From Glycine soja (taxonomy: Eukaryota; Streptophyta; Magnoliopsida; Fabales; Fabaceae): a stretch of 64,000 nt of DNA. The notes beneath the pieces were generated by a model that searched no databases, was not told the DNA's origin, and was given only the letters and a program-made list of their open reading frames with translations. The stretch spans positions 1,674,001 through 1,738,000 of the forward strand of contig NC_041010.1 in assembly GCF_004193775.1 (NCBI RefSeq), in the 5' to 3' direction. Within the stretch, counting starts at the first letter, position 1, and every line of letters starts with the position of its first letter. Both the position numbers and the translations under genes were made by a program. Below are positions 13,001-23,300 of the stretch, piece by piece.

Positions 13001-14639
13001 AGATAAAACTAGTGCTGCAACATCTTCACAATATCTAACTAGGGAAGCTTCTGTAGATCCATTGGCTTCAAGCACATGGGAGGAGGTAGTATATAGTGAT
13101 ATTTGTGGTTCCTGACTTGCTCTGTTAATGTTGTAAAAAATATTATATTTGATAATCGATATAAAATGTAGGTTTCCCCAGAAGACGTGCTTATCACTCC
13201 AGTGCAGTGCAAGGCTTTGTGGAGACAATTTCAGGGAGAAACTGAGTATACAGTTACTCAAGCTATTTCGGCTCAGGTAAAATCAAATCAAATCATATAA
13301 TAACATATTATATTATATTATATCATATGCTATTATATGATACTATATTCCTGTCTACTTATTCTGTTTTCCTGTTATTGAGTTTTAGAGCATTTTTAGG
13401 CAACTTCTCTGCAGTATATGTTTGAGATATAATAATTAATAACCATATGCATGCCTTAACCTTTACTTTGACAACCTCTCTGCACCCATTTGTTGTTGCC
13501 TGGTTTTGTCATGCTTCAGTTGCTCCATTTCCATGATAAAACCAGTTTGGTGAGAGTATTTCATGCAGGGATTTATGAGAATGGTGTTTACTCCAGGATT
13601 TTTGCTGTCTTTTTTTTGGTCCTTTTGTTTTATCTAGCTGCAGACTATGAAAATGTCATTCTTGTCCTTTATCTTTGCCTTGACACTTATCTAACTGCAG
13701 GTATACTAACATAGGTACTATTTTTTTTTTCTTTCTTTTTTGGCGTGGATTCAGGAGGCCTACAAGCGGAGTAACAATTGGTTACCTCCTCCATGGGCAA
13801 TAATGGCAATGGTCATACTTGGTTTTAATGAATTTATGATGCTACTAAAGTACATATCACTTTCTAAAATCTTTTAACTTTGAATTATTTATTATTTTCA
13901 TCATTCTGTTTCATTGGACCCTTTTTCCAGTAGTTTAATAATTACATTTGCTGACTTACATGTGAAACAGAAATCCTCTCTACCTGATGTTTATATTTGT
14001 TGCCTATCTACTCGGAAAGGCAATCTGGGTACAAATGGACATAGCTGGAGAGTTTCGACATGGCACTGTGAGTATGACTGGACTTATACCTTTCCGCAGC
14101 AGTTGGATTGTAAAGATTCTGTGATGGTTTTTCTGCCCAAGTGAATGACTCTTACAATCATGCTATGTGCACACATACACACTAATTAGGTCCATTGACA
14201 TTTTCTTTTTTAAATTACACAACATTCTACAACGCGAAATTTCTGCTATTAACTAAATATACATTTAATGAGTAGGATTTACTAGTTCAAAATTTCTTAT
14301 CGTTCTAGGTTGACATTGTCTGAATTTTGTTAACGTTATGGATAATACTGTTTGCAGCTGCCTGGACTACTATCCATTTCATCAAAGTTTCTTCCCACAG
14401 TTATGAACCTTATTAAACGTCTTGCTGAAGAAGCTCAGGGGAATCAAACCCCTCAAGAATCACAAGGGTCAACTTCTCAGACACAGATCTTCAGAAATCA
14501 TGTGCACAAACCTGATTCAGTATCAAACTCAATTTCCAATGTATCAAGTGTTGGGTCGTCTGTTGATGATAACGAATACTCAACAGCAAACTTGTCTCAT
14601 AGACGAAGAACAAATGCTCCCGAAGCTGAATTTTCATGA
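4096..14639 (+). CDS. RHD3/Sey1/atlastin-type ER membrane GTPase (22 exons)
   Basis: Dynamin-like GTPase that fuses ER tubules (ROOT HAIR DEFECTIVE 3 family). The exons join in one frame to 829 aa: 4096-4246, 4689-4755, 4884-4986, 5638-5708, 6237-6300, 6379-6444, 6534-6581, 6679-6741, 6828-6884, 7129-7287, 7366-7434, 7514-7605, 7950-8028, 8895-9060, 11040-11164, 11270-11532, 12705-12801, 12915-13085, 13172-13276, 13755-13849, 13971-14067, 14358-14639. All introns are GT..AG. Visible motifs are the P-loop GPQSSGKST (46-54, K52), switch I T76/T77, [11 protein letters not shown] (96-106), and the G4 motif RD at 170-171. After a long helical middle region come two membrane segments in a hairpin (about 686-703 and 707-724), then a possible amphipathic helix and a Ser/Gln-rich tail. 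Family members are about 800-830 aa, so it looks complete. The start is the first ATG in frame. It is convergent with the HAD-like gene. The paralogue (RHD3 or an RL form) is unresolved. Confidence 0.95.
8813..8844. repeat. Compound (GA)n(GT)n microsatellite in an RHD3 intron
   Basis: An uninterrupted run of 'ag' units turns into a run of 'tg' units just upstream of exon 14 of the RHD3-like gene. It is a simple sequence repeat, about 50 bp from the splice acceptor, and probably length-polymorphic. Confidence 0.85.
9293..9579 (+). repeat. 287-bp perfect inverted repeat, copy A
   Basis: This segment of RHD3 intron 14 is, base for base, the reverse complement of 17098-17384 in an intron of the neighbouring HAD-like gene. 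I compared the whole length by eye and found no mismatch. Both copies therefore read in the same direction relative to the gene that contains them. The right edge of this copy abuts the SINE at 9581. The left edge falls inside sequence that, in copy B, belongs to a short TIR element, which suggests copy A is the derived one. Confidence 0.95.
9581..9759 (+). mobile_element. Au-type SINE
   Basis: A tRNA-derived short interspersed element in sense orientation inside RHD3 intron 14. It begins 'gagggcgagccctggtgcag'. It has an RNA polymerase III A box (tggtgcagcgg, 9593-9603) and a perfect B box (ggttcgaatcc, 9636-9646). It continues with the diagnostic 'acagcctctt' and 'gtaaggctgcgtacaata' blocks and ends in a T run of about 12. 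This layout matches the Au SINE family widespread in flowering plants, including legumes. A target-site duplication is not evident. Confidence 0.9.
10100..10330 (+). mobile_element. Ty1/copia LTR end and primer-binding site remnant
   Basis: At 10248-10258 the sequence 'tggtatcagag' matches the primer-binding site of copia elements, complementary to the 3' end of initiator Met-tRNA. It follows directly after 'ctaaaca', the expected end of a 5' LTR. The preceding 150 bp contain a TATA-like 'ataaataagg' as LTRs do, and the sequence after it (repeated 'ctggcaaactt') resembles copia leader sequence. No gag or pol frame follows, so this is a truncated fragment within RHD3 intron 14. Confidence 0.7.
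10634..10920 (+). mobile_element. Possible second LTR fragment
   Basis: A purine-rich 'gtggggaag' directly precedes 'tgttagaataatg', the arrangement of a polypurine tract and the start of a 3' LTR. The following sequence has a TATA-like 'ctatatatagatg' and a pyrimidine-rich stretch. It does not resemble the LTR end at 10100-10247, so it probably derives from a different element. It is a weak call based on layout only. Confidence 0.4.
12060..12430 (+). mobile_element. LINE (non-LTR retrotransposon) 3' remnant
   Basis: Translated on the plus strand across several frameshifts, this part of RHD3 intron 16 reads in pieces [48 protein letters not shown] and [11 protein letters not shown]. It resembles the C-terminal end of plant LINE reverse-transcriptase polyproteins (pattern LYGTECWAVK...RWMCGHTRKDRIRN). 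A short insertion and several stops break it. It is a dead fragment in the sense orientation of the host gene. Confidence 0.8.
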
Positions 14640-16368
14640 CAAAATTCACGACAATTTGATTTGAAGACGGTTGGCATCAAGAATAGACATGCACCAGTTA
14701 GGGTGATATCCCAGATCAGTTTTGTATTATTACTACCTATCTATTTTTTACTTTTATTCTTTACTGTAACGTGTAAATTATCTGAGTATATGAAGGACCC
14801 CTATTTGGGTTCTATAACTACAGAACATATCTCAGTCCCAATAGTGACGGAATAACAATATTATTATAAACTAGTTTTCCTTTAAATGCTAGCAACTTTA
14901 AAAAAATGCTTTGATAATCTTAATCATCGCTTTATGATCACATGAAATTGACGACCATTGTTGCTGAAGATGCTTTTGATAATCTTATCATAGGTTTATG
15001 ATCATATGAAATTGGCGATCATCGTTGCTGAAAGTTAATTTACGTAACAAAAGACCACTATTTTCCCACAATCACATTTGCTTTTCTCCGAATAAGCAGA
15101 CGAAAGTATTTTATGAAAGAAATTTAACTAGTTAGACATATTTTTAAAGTTTATTACAATCTTTCTTTGTATTGGAAATTTTCACTTCTATTTGATCCTT
15201 CACCTACCTTAATCACTTGTATAATTCTACTTTTATATTATAAATTTAAGTATTCACTTTGTAATCGAAATTAACCCTCTACTAATATCTCAATTAACTC
15301 ACTTTTTATTCTTTTATATACCGACTTTTGAGAGTAAAGTTAATCTTTATAAAATTTCACAAATGTTTAAATTTAAATATTAAAGCACATTTTACTTTAA
15401 AATATAATAATTACTATTTTTTTAAAATAAAATAAATTAAATGTTATTATCAATGTTATCTTCAAATTCAAATTGAATTTCATTTTAAATTTTAACAAAT
15501 TATAATACTATCTTTAAAATATTATTGTTTTAACTATTATGTTTAATTTTATGTTGTACTAATTTAATATATTGAAAATTATAATAGTGATTTTAATTTA
15601 TATAATTAAATAGATGCATATGAAACATGCTTACTCTGAATTTACGTTTTCTCCTTACGTTTTCAAGTCCAAACAAAAGACTTTCAATTTGACGTAGATT
15701 CAGTCCTTTGGGATATGGTACCCAAATACACAACGGATTCAAACTCCGTTACAGAAGTCAATTACCAAACATATATATACTCAGACTCCTGAAACAGTCC
15801 CACTCCCACCCCACGAGACATTTCTAACTCATCTTTCAGTTTAAGAAAAGAAAAACATTATCATCTTGTAACTACACTTTGCAAGAAAGATTGATCTCAG
15901 TTCCATTATAGATAAAAATATAACATCAGACACATTACAGTTATATTTACCCAGCAACTGTAGTAAGAGGATTCCCCACAGCCAATCCCTAACAAGAATA
16001 ATCTTTCCTCACTGCTGGAAGAGCAACGACAGATCATGCAATTAGGAAAGCAGAAACCACAAGTATCAGTGTATTTTTTCAATTGATATATTTGCAGAAT
16101 TGTAACATGAAATGATGGAATTATCATACCAGAAAACATTTTATCTGAAGTTACCTATTTTAAACTCCCTTTGCATGCCCGCAAAAAAGCTTGAAATCCA
16201 GAGCAAATGTGATTATGTTGTGTTTATTGCTAATTTCTTGGGAAAGCTAATTGATATAGAACTCTGCGCAGGAAAATTAGTATGGAACACTTTCTAGCAT
16301 CATCACAACTTCTATTCATGTATACCAACATTTTCTCCAGAAAAAAAATGGAAGTGAAGCTAAGAAAA
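14640..16368. other. Convergent intergenic region between RHD3-like and HAD-like genes
   Basis: The first 200-300 bases are probably the 3' untranslated region of the RHD3-like gene, and the last 400-500 (about 15.85-16.37 kb) probably that of the HAD-like gene on the other strand. Between 14.9 and 15.05 kb there is a short imperfect direct duplication: 'gataatctta' followed by 'tttatgatcacatgaaattg' occurs twice about 60 bp apart. The rest (15.1-15.6 kb) is AT-rich filler without a gene. Confidence 0.55.
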
Positions 16369-19300
16369 TTACCATTCAGTCCTTTGGCTGTTCTTGGGGA
16401 GTAGATTGCGTAATTTTGAAATTGTTAGATCCACACCTCCAAATCCATCCATTGTAGCGTTTGCCAATGGAAACTCGGCTCTAGATGTCAAACTGCAGGA
16501 AACAATTTTTTTTTTGGTGAATACTGCAGGAAACAATTAATTAAAAATAAGAAACAATTCTAGAATACACCAACTTAAAAACAATCAAAATTCTATTGAT
16601 AGTAAGGAACTTCCTATGAAGGCATGCAATAGTGCAATTGTGTGAACTCATCCATTACATGTTTTGTTGAACTTCCAAGAGCAAATGAAGTCACCTGCTT
16701 CGTAAAACAACACATGGCATGCCCACCTGTGTAGCTCCAGCTACGCCAGATTGGCTTCCTGCAACAAGGACACAGTTGCAGACGGGTATACCCGCATATT
16801 CAGCTCCGGCACGTAGTGCAGCCACAATCTTAGCTAGACTGGACAGACAATCAACAAATGAATGAAAATTGACATTATCTAACTATGCAATTAAAATCCA
16901 AACCATTCATTAATTGGACATTGCTAAGATTATGGTATCAAATGATAATTTGTGATCATCAGCTCATTTCAGTTTCAATGTCTTTAGGTAGCTTTTCGCC
17001 CAGCTTTTAAAGTCCAAAAGGAATATTAAAGATAATTTTTAAATAATTGTTAGAATTTGAAAAAGGAATAATGTACAATATTTTTAAAATATATAAAAAA
17101 TTAATTTTAACTCTTATTCAACTTTTGTATAATGGTTAGCCCTAAATGTCTACAATTTAGATATAAAACTTTATTTTGACTCTAATTCAAAAATTTTGCT
17201 AATAGAGAAAACCTGTCTTCTGGTGGAAGATCTGTTCATGTAATTGGAAGTAGTTTAAACTTTAAATTCATTTGAAGTTTTACATAACATAAGCATGCAC
17301 TTTTCCTTTCTCTACAAGTCTAGGTTTTAGGAAACTAGGCACCTTAAGGAGGGGAAGGGAAGGTTTTGGGCAAATCTCCCTCTTGTTGGGTGGTTCCCCC
17401 AATTTTGAATGATTTAAAATGTCCAAATAAAAACAAAAAACATTGCTTTAACACCCAATTTTCTTCCCATCCCTTCTCACACTTTTTCCTTTGATTTCTT
17501 GCCTTCCCTTCCCCTCTCCAAACATACATCATACATCATCCTTTGTATCCTTAACAACTACAAAGCTGAGTCATACACGTTTTCAAGTTTCTTTATCCTA
17601 TGTGTATGGATCCCTAAGACCCTAATGGTGCAAACAAAAATGATACAAAAGGACCAAGATATTTTATTTTAGTTTTGGTGAAAATTACTGGAGACAAATA
17701 AACTAACCTTTCAGATGAGCCGGTATCAATCTCAACACTCAATTTTAGCATGGATGCTACCTCCTTTGCTAACCTTTGTTTTTCAGCAGAAACTGGCAAA
17801 AATGGCAGAAGTGGAAAGCCCCTTAGCAAAGAACATTGTGCACTGAAAATGCTTGCATGGGGGGCACATAATCAACGACTCAAGTATATACCAGCTCTTT
17901 TGGCTTCCTTGGCAAGCTCTTCATCCAAACCAGAAGCAATTACCTTTCCCGAGACTAGTTGTCCATATAAACTTTGCTCAACCTCCTTATTCCCTACAAT
18001 AATGACCTTTATGCTTCGATCGTCACCAAGCTTTTCCATTATGGACCTAAAAGTTTAATAAGCACAAGGCAAAAGGGAGAAATATTAGTGTGCTCACATT
18101 ATCCAGGGAATAAAAAAGTGGAAGTTACACAAGCAAAGAGAAAGGATTGAGCTAGTAGATTGTGAACCACATGGCCCCTCAAATATTGAAATTTTTATAT
18201 AGATATAGCTAAAAGAATACTAACAATATCAAAACAGAATGCTATTATTCACATCTGAATTTGCAGTCATATCATGCAACTTCATTGGACTTAGTTCATT
18301 CCTCAAATACAACAATTATTATCTATAATTCTATAAGGAAAAACTGAAAGACAGAGAGGGGGAGAGAGAGAGAGAGAATACACCGATTGAATGGAAAGGT
18401 GTACTAATTACATGCCTTAGGCCATAACCAATATGCATTTGCAAATCAGCAAGCTAAGCTTCTGAGTGATCAAGAACATCTCTAGACCACAAAATCGTAT
18501 TCCATCAATAATCATAATATTAACCTACTTAGTACCATTGCAAAATTTTGGAGCTAAATAAAATTACCTGGCAATATTATCACCACTTTTACTGTAGGCC
18601 GTTAATATTACCACTGGAATTCCTTCATTATATGCATCATCAATAAACCTGTCAATGGAGACATTACTATATATGTTAAGGAATCATGGAATGTAAAGTG
18701 TAAACAAATTAAAGTTCTATAAGCATCCAAGTCCCTAAATTTATGAAATATCCTGGTAACACTTGAACCTTTAAGAGAATTATAATATAGGCAATCAGAG
18801 TACAGCTCAATAAAAGAGGCAATGAAAACAAGGAAAAACATTTTAAAATGGGACTTTTGTAAACCAAAATTACTTCTAATCAGTGGATACCAAATTAAAT
18901 TCTACAGGTAAACACCTAGACAAAAATTATCCTTATTTATTCTTGGGCCTTGAACAAATCTTTCAATTAATAAAATACTCCCTGAACCCTGTTAATGTTT
19001 AAATCATAAAGAAAAAAATTGCTATATTGACAAGAGAACAATGAAAAACCAATAGTGTCAAAATTAAATCTACCGTAAAAATCTACTAGAATGACCAAGT
19101 GACTCAGAGTCTCAGACCTACAGTGTGAAAGAATTCCTAGGTATGATAACTTAATAGAAGTATTTAAGTTTAAAGAGATTGCTCTCCTTAACTAATGCAC
19201 ATCTTGTTCTCCTAACTGTACCAAAAAATATAGCTCCCCATAAATAAAATACATAGATGAGATAACTCACTGTTCAAGACCAGGTCGTAAAGGTAGACTT

Positions 19301-21438
19301 TTTGACATCACAAACTCTTCTAATGCCTTTTCCTGCCAATATATGATAAAGAGTTGAATATGATTCTTTACAAAATTCTCATCATCTTCTCAACGAGTAA
19401 TTGAAAAATCATTTGGGGAAGGATTTTTAGCTTACTAGGGTATAGTATAGAATCTAATTCTTTAGGACTTAAATATCAAAGTGGCATGTTTTTCCAAACC
19501 ATTAGATATCCTGCCTCCAATTGGAAATTTTTTCCCATCTATACTTTCTTTTTGAATTTGTTTTTGGAATAAAAGAACTGAGGGCAAGTTATTCTCGTAA
19601 ATCTAAAAAATAACATAAAAGTAGCATATAATCCTCTGGATCTGATAATTCTCATTCAAAGCATCCATGGACTCAAAACCACATAGACACAAGATAAAGC
19701 AATCCTATTCAGAGAAAAACTATAGAATGTTTAGGAATAAATTATATTGGGAAAACAGTTTTTTTTTTTAAGGTTAAAATCTCTCATTAATCTTTTGATC
19801 AAAAGTTTTTTTGGTTCCAAAATAAGCTATCCAAATTGGCTAGTAGGCAGGAGCTTCTGAATATAAACAGCAAACATTTCTTGGATATAAGAGATCGAGT
19901 AAGGAGCCAAAAGGAAAGTTTACAAGTTCTTGAAGAGATTAAGAGACTGATAAGATTTGTCATATTTGTTGAATTGCATAGGGAAAAAAAAGACACTAAT
20001 TAACAGCAGTATATACCATTCAGCAAGATTAAGTGTAAGGATAAAACCTTTTGCTGCAAAACTCTTTTTGCAAACAGTCCCTGCTCATTTGTGGGTAACG
20101 AAGAAGGCCACCCAATCTGCTTAGTAGAGACAATGACAACAGAATTTGGCTTAAATAAATAATGTTACCACTAACCTTACCCCTTTCTTTAAAAAAATTC
20201 CTACCACAGACAAAAGACGAACAGCTTACACGATTAAAATACAGAAACACCATCTTTTCCTCATCTCCAGCACTTCTCCTGGAAAGTCATTAGAAAACAG
20301 TTTATAAGAAACGTGGACATTCACTGAAATTAACTTGCAGCACTGTAAATAGTAAAAACACTCAAACATGTAACGACCAAAAGAGATTTCAAAAAGAATT
20401 TCAACGCATTGATTTACTCGAACCCAAAGGCAAATTTGGCAAGTTAAATTCAATCACACATACGAACATACATACACGCATAATCAAGAGAACATTTTAA
20501 TTTAATCTAACAAAAAAACAAAAAAACAAACACACTTTGAAAGATCGGAATAGACAGGTTCAGTCCAGTTGGCGCAATCGAGTCCAAGCTTCTCAAACGC
20601 TGCGGACACAGGAAGTAAAATTACACCGCATTACACAGAATTCACAAACAGAAAAACGACGGATGCAGAACCGTTCATACCTTTATTGAAGGCGAGGCGA
20701 TTTCCAACGCGGTGCGAGTCCATAAGAACCCTAAAACAACACAACAAAGTTTTAAGTTTTAAGGACCTGTTTGGGTAAGTCTCTCTGGAAGTGCTTCTAA
20801 GAGAAGAAAATAAGAAGAAGAAAAGAAAATGAGCTTCTCCATTAGTTAATCTTCTCTCATCTTTTAGAGAAGCTATAGGAAAGAGCTTCTACAAATTAAC
20901 TTATGGAGAAACTCATTTCCTTTTTCTCTTCATATTTTTTCTCTTAGAAGTGGTTTTAGAAGAATGCATCCAAAGAGGCCCTAAGTTAAGAGTGTGAGAA
21001 GCAGCATATGAACACAGAGGAGATATAAGATAGGTTTAGTAGTGAAGGGAGAAAGAAAGGAAAGAGAGGTCACGGATTCGAATCCTCCCGCTAACAAAAA
21101 CTAATAATTAACATTTGGCGATCAATAAAGAAAAAGCATATGAGCAAAATCGTGGAACACAGTGTGAGAGGAGGTTGTTGGAGCGATGAATCGGAGAATC
21201 ACCCCTGGACTTCGAGAAGGACGGCGAGGTCTTGAGAGGAGGAGGAGGAGTTGGGGTGGTTGTGCTCGGCGGTGGATGAAGAAGCGGAGATGATGGCGAG
21301 GCGCGAAGAAGATTTGGCGGGGAAATTGGAAGGGGAGAATGTGAAAGTGAAGGGAAAGCGAAAGCGGAGGAAGAAGCAGCATGGCGCGCGTGGGAGTGCG
21401 TGAGAATGGATAACGGAAGATGTGAGTGTTGTTGCCAT
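16369..21438 (-). CDS. Plastid-type CbbY-like HAD-fold protein with degenerate active site (11 exons)
   Basis: Exons, in transcript order on the minus strand: 21438-21203, 20730-20681, 20599-20536, 20278-20230, 20116-20048, 19332-19271, 18648-18568, 18046-17892, 17792-17708, 16838-16695, 16492-16369. They join in one frame to 372 aa with GT..AG introns. Residues 1 to about 52 are Ser/aromatic-rich with few acidic residues, as in a chloroplast transit peptide. The rest resembles plant CbbY-like haloacid dehalogenase-superfamily proteins (At5g45170 type, from memory). HAD motif I should read DxDGV but is E76-V-Q78-G-V. Motif II Thr (T193 in LTAYS) is kept. Motif IV, usually VEDS, reads V309-A-G-S312. 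The nucleophile and metal-binding acids are thus absent, so the classical phosphatase reaction is unlikely. A binding or scaffold role is inference. It is convergent with the RHD3-like gene. Confidence 0.9.
17098..17384 (-). repeat. 287-bp perfect inverted repeat, copy B
   Basis: Exact reverse complement of 9293-9579. It lies in the HAD-like gene intron between exons 9 and 10 (16839-17707). Its right-hand end overlaps about 40 bp of the TIR element at 17344-17525, and that element is complete only here. Confidence 0.95.
17344..17525. mobile_element. Short TIR (MITE-like) element in the HAD-like gene intron
   Basis: The left end 'ggaggggaagggaagg' is inverted at the right end as 'ccttcccttcccctctcc' followed by 'aaaca', giving TIRs of about 16-20 bp around a 140-bp non-coding core. 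Size and structure fit a non-autonomous hAT-like MITE. No convincing target duplication was seen. The left part is shared with copy A of the 287-bp repeat, but the rest is not. Confidence 0.6.
20762..20982. mobile_element. hAT-like MITE in intron 1 of the HAD-like gene
   Basis: The left end 'aggacctgtttggg' and the inverse of the right end ('agggcctctttgga') are imperfect TIRs. Just inside them, 'cttctaagagaag' pairs with 'ttctcttagaag'. The core is a purine-rich, non-coding stretch. 'GCCTGTTTGG'-type ends are typical of small hAT-derived elements in plants. Flanking 'taagtt' words may be a degenerate target duplication. Confidence 0.65.
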
Positions 21439-21800
21439 GGCGATTTGGTAATGTTGGTCGTAGTGGAGTGGACTGGAGTAGACTCCCAGCTAAGCTCAAG
21501 TATGATATTTTCAAGCCATATGTATGTACGGACTCAGAAACATAGATTATTTCCAATTATATTATTTAAATTAGGTTTAAATACCACTCCCTCCTATAAA
21601 AAAAATACAAAAAATACATACTTTATCGTGCTCTTTGATTTGCTAAAAAAACAAGATAAATAAAATAACATGGGACAAATAACTAAATTACAGGCTAATT
21701 TTTTGTATTATACGATGTTTGGTGGTTCATGTACAATATAAATAATTTTGTGTTCTATCTTGTTTGATGTATTTATCAATGTTTGCCAAGGATTTTTTTC
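21439..21800. other. Upstream region of the HAD-like gene
   Basis: The first about 80 bases are probably 5' untranslated region and core promoter of the minus-strand HAD-like gene. No unambiguous TATA box is seen. From 21560 the sequence becomes AT-rich filler with no gene. Confidence 0.45.
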
Positions 21801-22350
21801 TGCCGCTGAGGTGGGCTAAATTTTTCTTTGCCGATTCAATTAGCGCAGGCCAATGTCGGCTTAACTACCACGTCAGTTGAGTTCGCACGAAACACCATAG
21901 CCGACCCTCCGATGGTACAACTTTTGAGCGACATCGAACAAGATATGACTTCCTCGATCGTACAAAAAATAATGTTGGACAGTGTCGGCCGAAAAACAAC
22001 CATTCTTGCGCCAAGATTTTCGGTGAGGTTTGTTCAAGGTTGACCTCGACCGGTAATCTTTCTTGATTGATGTCGGCTAGAATTTTTTTCGATTCAGGTT
22101 TGTCATGAATTTTTTTGTTTGCCGCACAGGTCGGTTATATTTTTCTATGCCTATTCAATTAGCACAGACCAATATCGGCCGAAGCACAACGTCGGTTGAA
22201 TTCACACAAAATACCATAGGCGACCTCGATGGTAAACTTTTTGGGCGACATCGAACAAGAAAACTTCCTCAATCATACAAAAAATATGATCGGCCGATGT
22301 TGGTAAAAAATAAAAACATTGCAAATTGTCGGCCGAAAAACAACGACTCT
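21801..22350. repeat. Two-copy degenerate tandem repeat rich in TCGG words
   Basis: A unit of about 320-345 bp occurs twice in tandem. It begins with 'tgccgctgaggtgggcta' at 21801 and 'tgccgcacaggtcggtta' at 22120. Both units contain 'attcaattagc', 'gacatcgaacaaga' and 'gtcggccgaaaaacaac'. The words GTCGG and TCGGCC recur many times in both orientations, resembling the subterminal repeat clusters of CACTA-type transposons. No transposase or terminal CACTA motif was found, so the family is uncertain. Confidence 0.7.
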
Positions 22351-23300
22351 TGTATTAGACAAAATAATGTAAATTTTATTATAAAATCCTAGGTACATTA
22401 ACCGCACTTGATGGCACAACAAATGAGAGACACCTCCATGGAGGATGCGTGACCCCTAACACCACCAGGTGCAGGGTCTGATGGCACAAGGATGTCATAG
22501 GGTCACAACGATGGTGAGGATGACACAACGGCGCGACGCGCCCTCTTTCGAGTTGGCCAAAAGAAAAAAAAGCATAACAAGAAGAAGGAAGATGACGATA
22601 AGAACATTTGAATAATAAATTAACAATGAAAATAAAGAAATAATGAGCAAAAAGGAAACAACAGTCTTCAACTACGATCAAGGTACAACATTTGGAGAGG
22701 AAGGTTTAGAGAATGAGGCACATATGGAAAAAGAAAAAAAGTTGTGTGGGATCATAAAAAGTCAAAAAATATAGATAATATTATATTTTTACTTTTATTT
22801 GACACTGAACAAAAAAAATTGTATTAGAGTTTAGTGAGTTAAAGTTTTCGGTTATTTATTTAATCTATCATTCTTTATTTTGTATTATTCATTAGTCATT
22901 GAACAAATATTTTTGTGTTGTTCAGTCCCTCATCTTTTAACAAATCAAACGCACCTTAAGACATATTGTAATTAGGGGTGGTAAACAAGCTTAGGGTTAT
23001 GGATCGGCTCACGGGTCAGCAGTCCGCACCGACCAAAGACCAAATTTTTTTTAAGTATCCATGGTTATGTCGTGAGTTGTACAGGTTTAGACCGTGAGGT
23101 CAGCCCGCAAACATGCAAACTGGCTTACAACTAAAATAAAAAATTGAAAACCCTCATACCCCAACCACCAATAAAGCTCAACCCAATTAATCCTAAAGGC
23201 ACAACACACTCAACACCGCAAAACAAAACGGCACAGCACAACAAGCATCTGACTGTTCTTCTCCTCACCGTGTCTCTTCTAATGTTTGTTTCCAACTTTT
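22351..23300. other. Repeat-like spacer, no gene recognised
   Basis: This region contains a short GC-richer stretch (22390-22560) and AT-rich filler. At 22973 'ttaggggtggtaaacaagctt' resembles the terminal sequence of plant hAT transposons, but I could not find a matching opposite end. No coding region is supported. Confidence 0.4.

Noticed and set aside
21061..21120. tRNA-like T-arm 'cggattcgaatcctcccg'
   Set aside because: There is no acceptor stem, D arm or anticodon arm in the right place. It is probably repeat-derived sequence inside intron 1 of the HAD-like gene.
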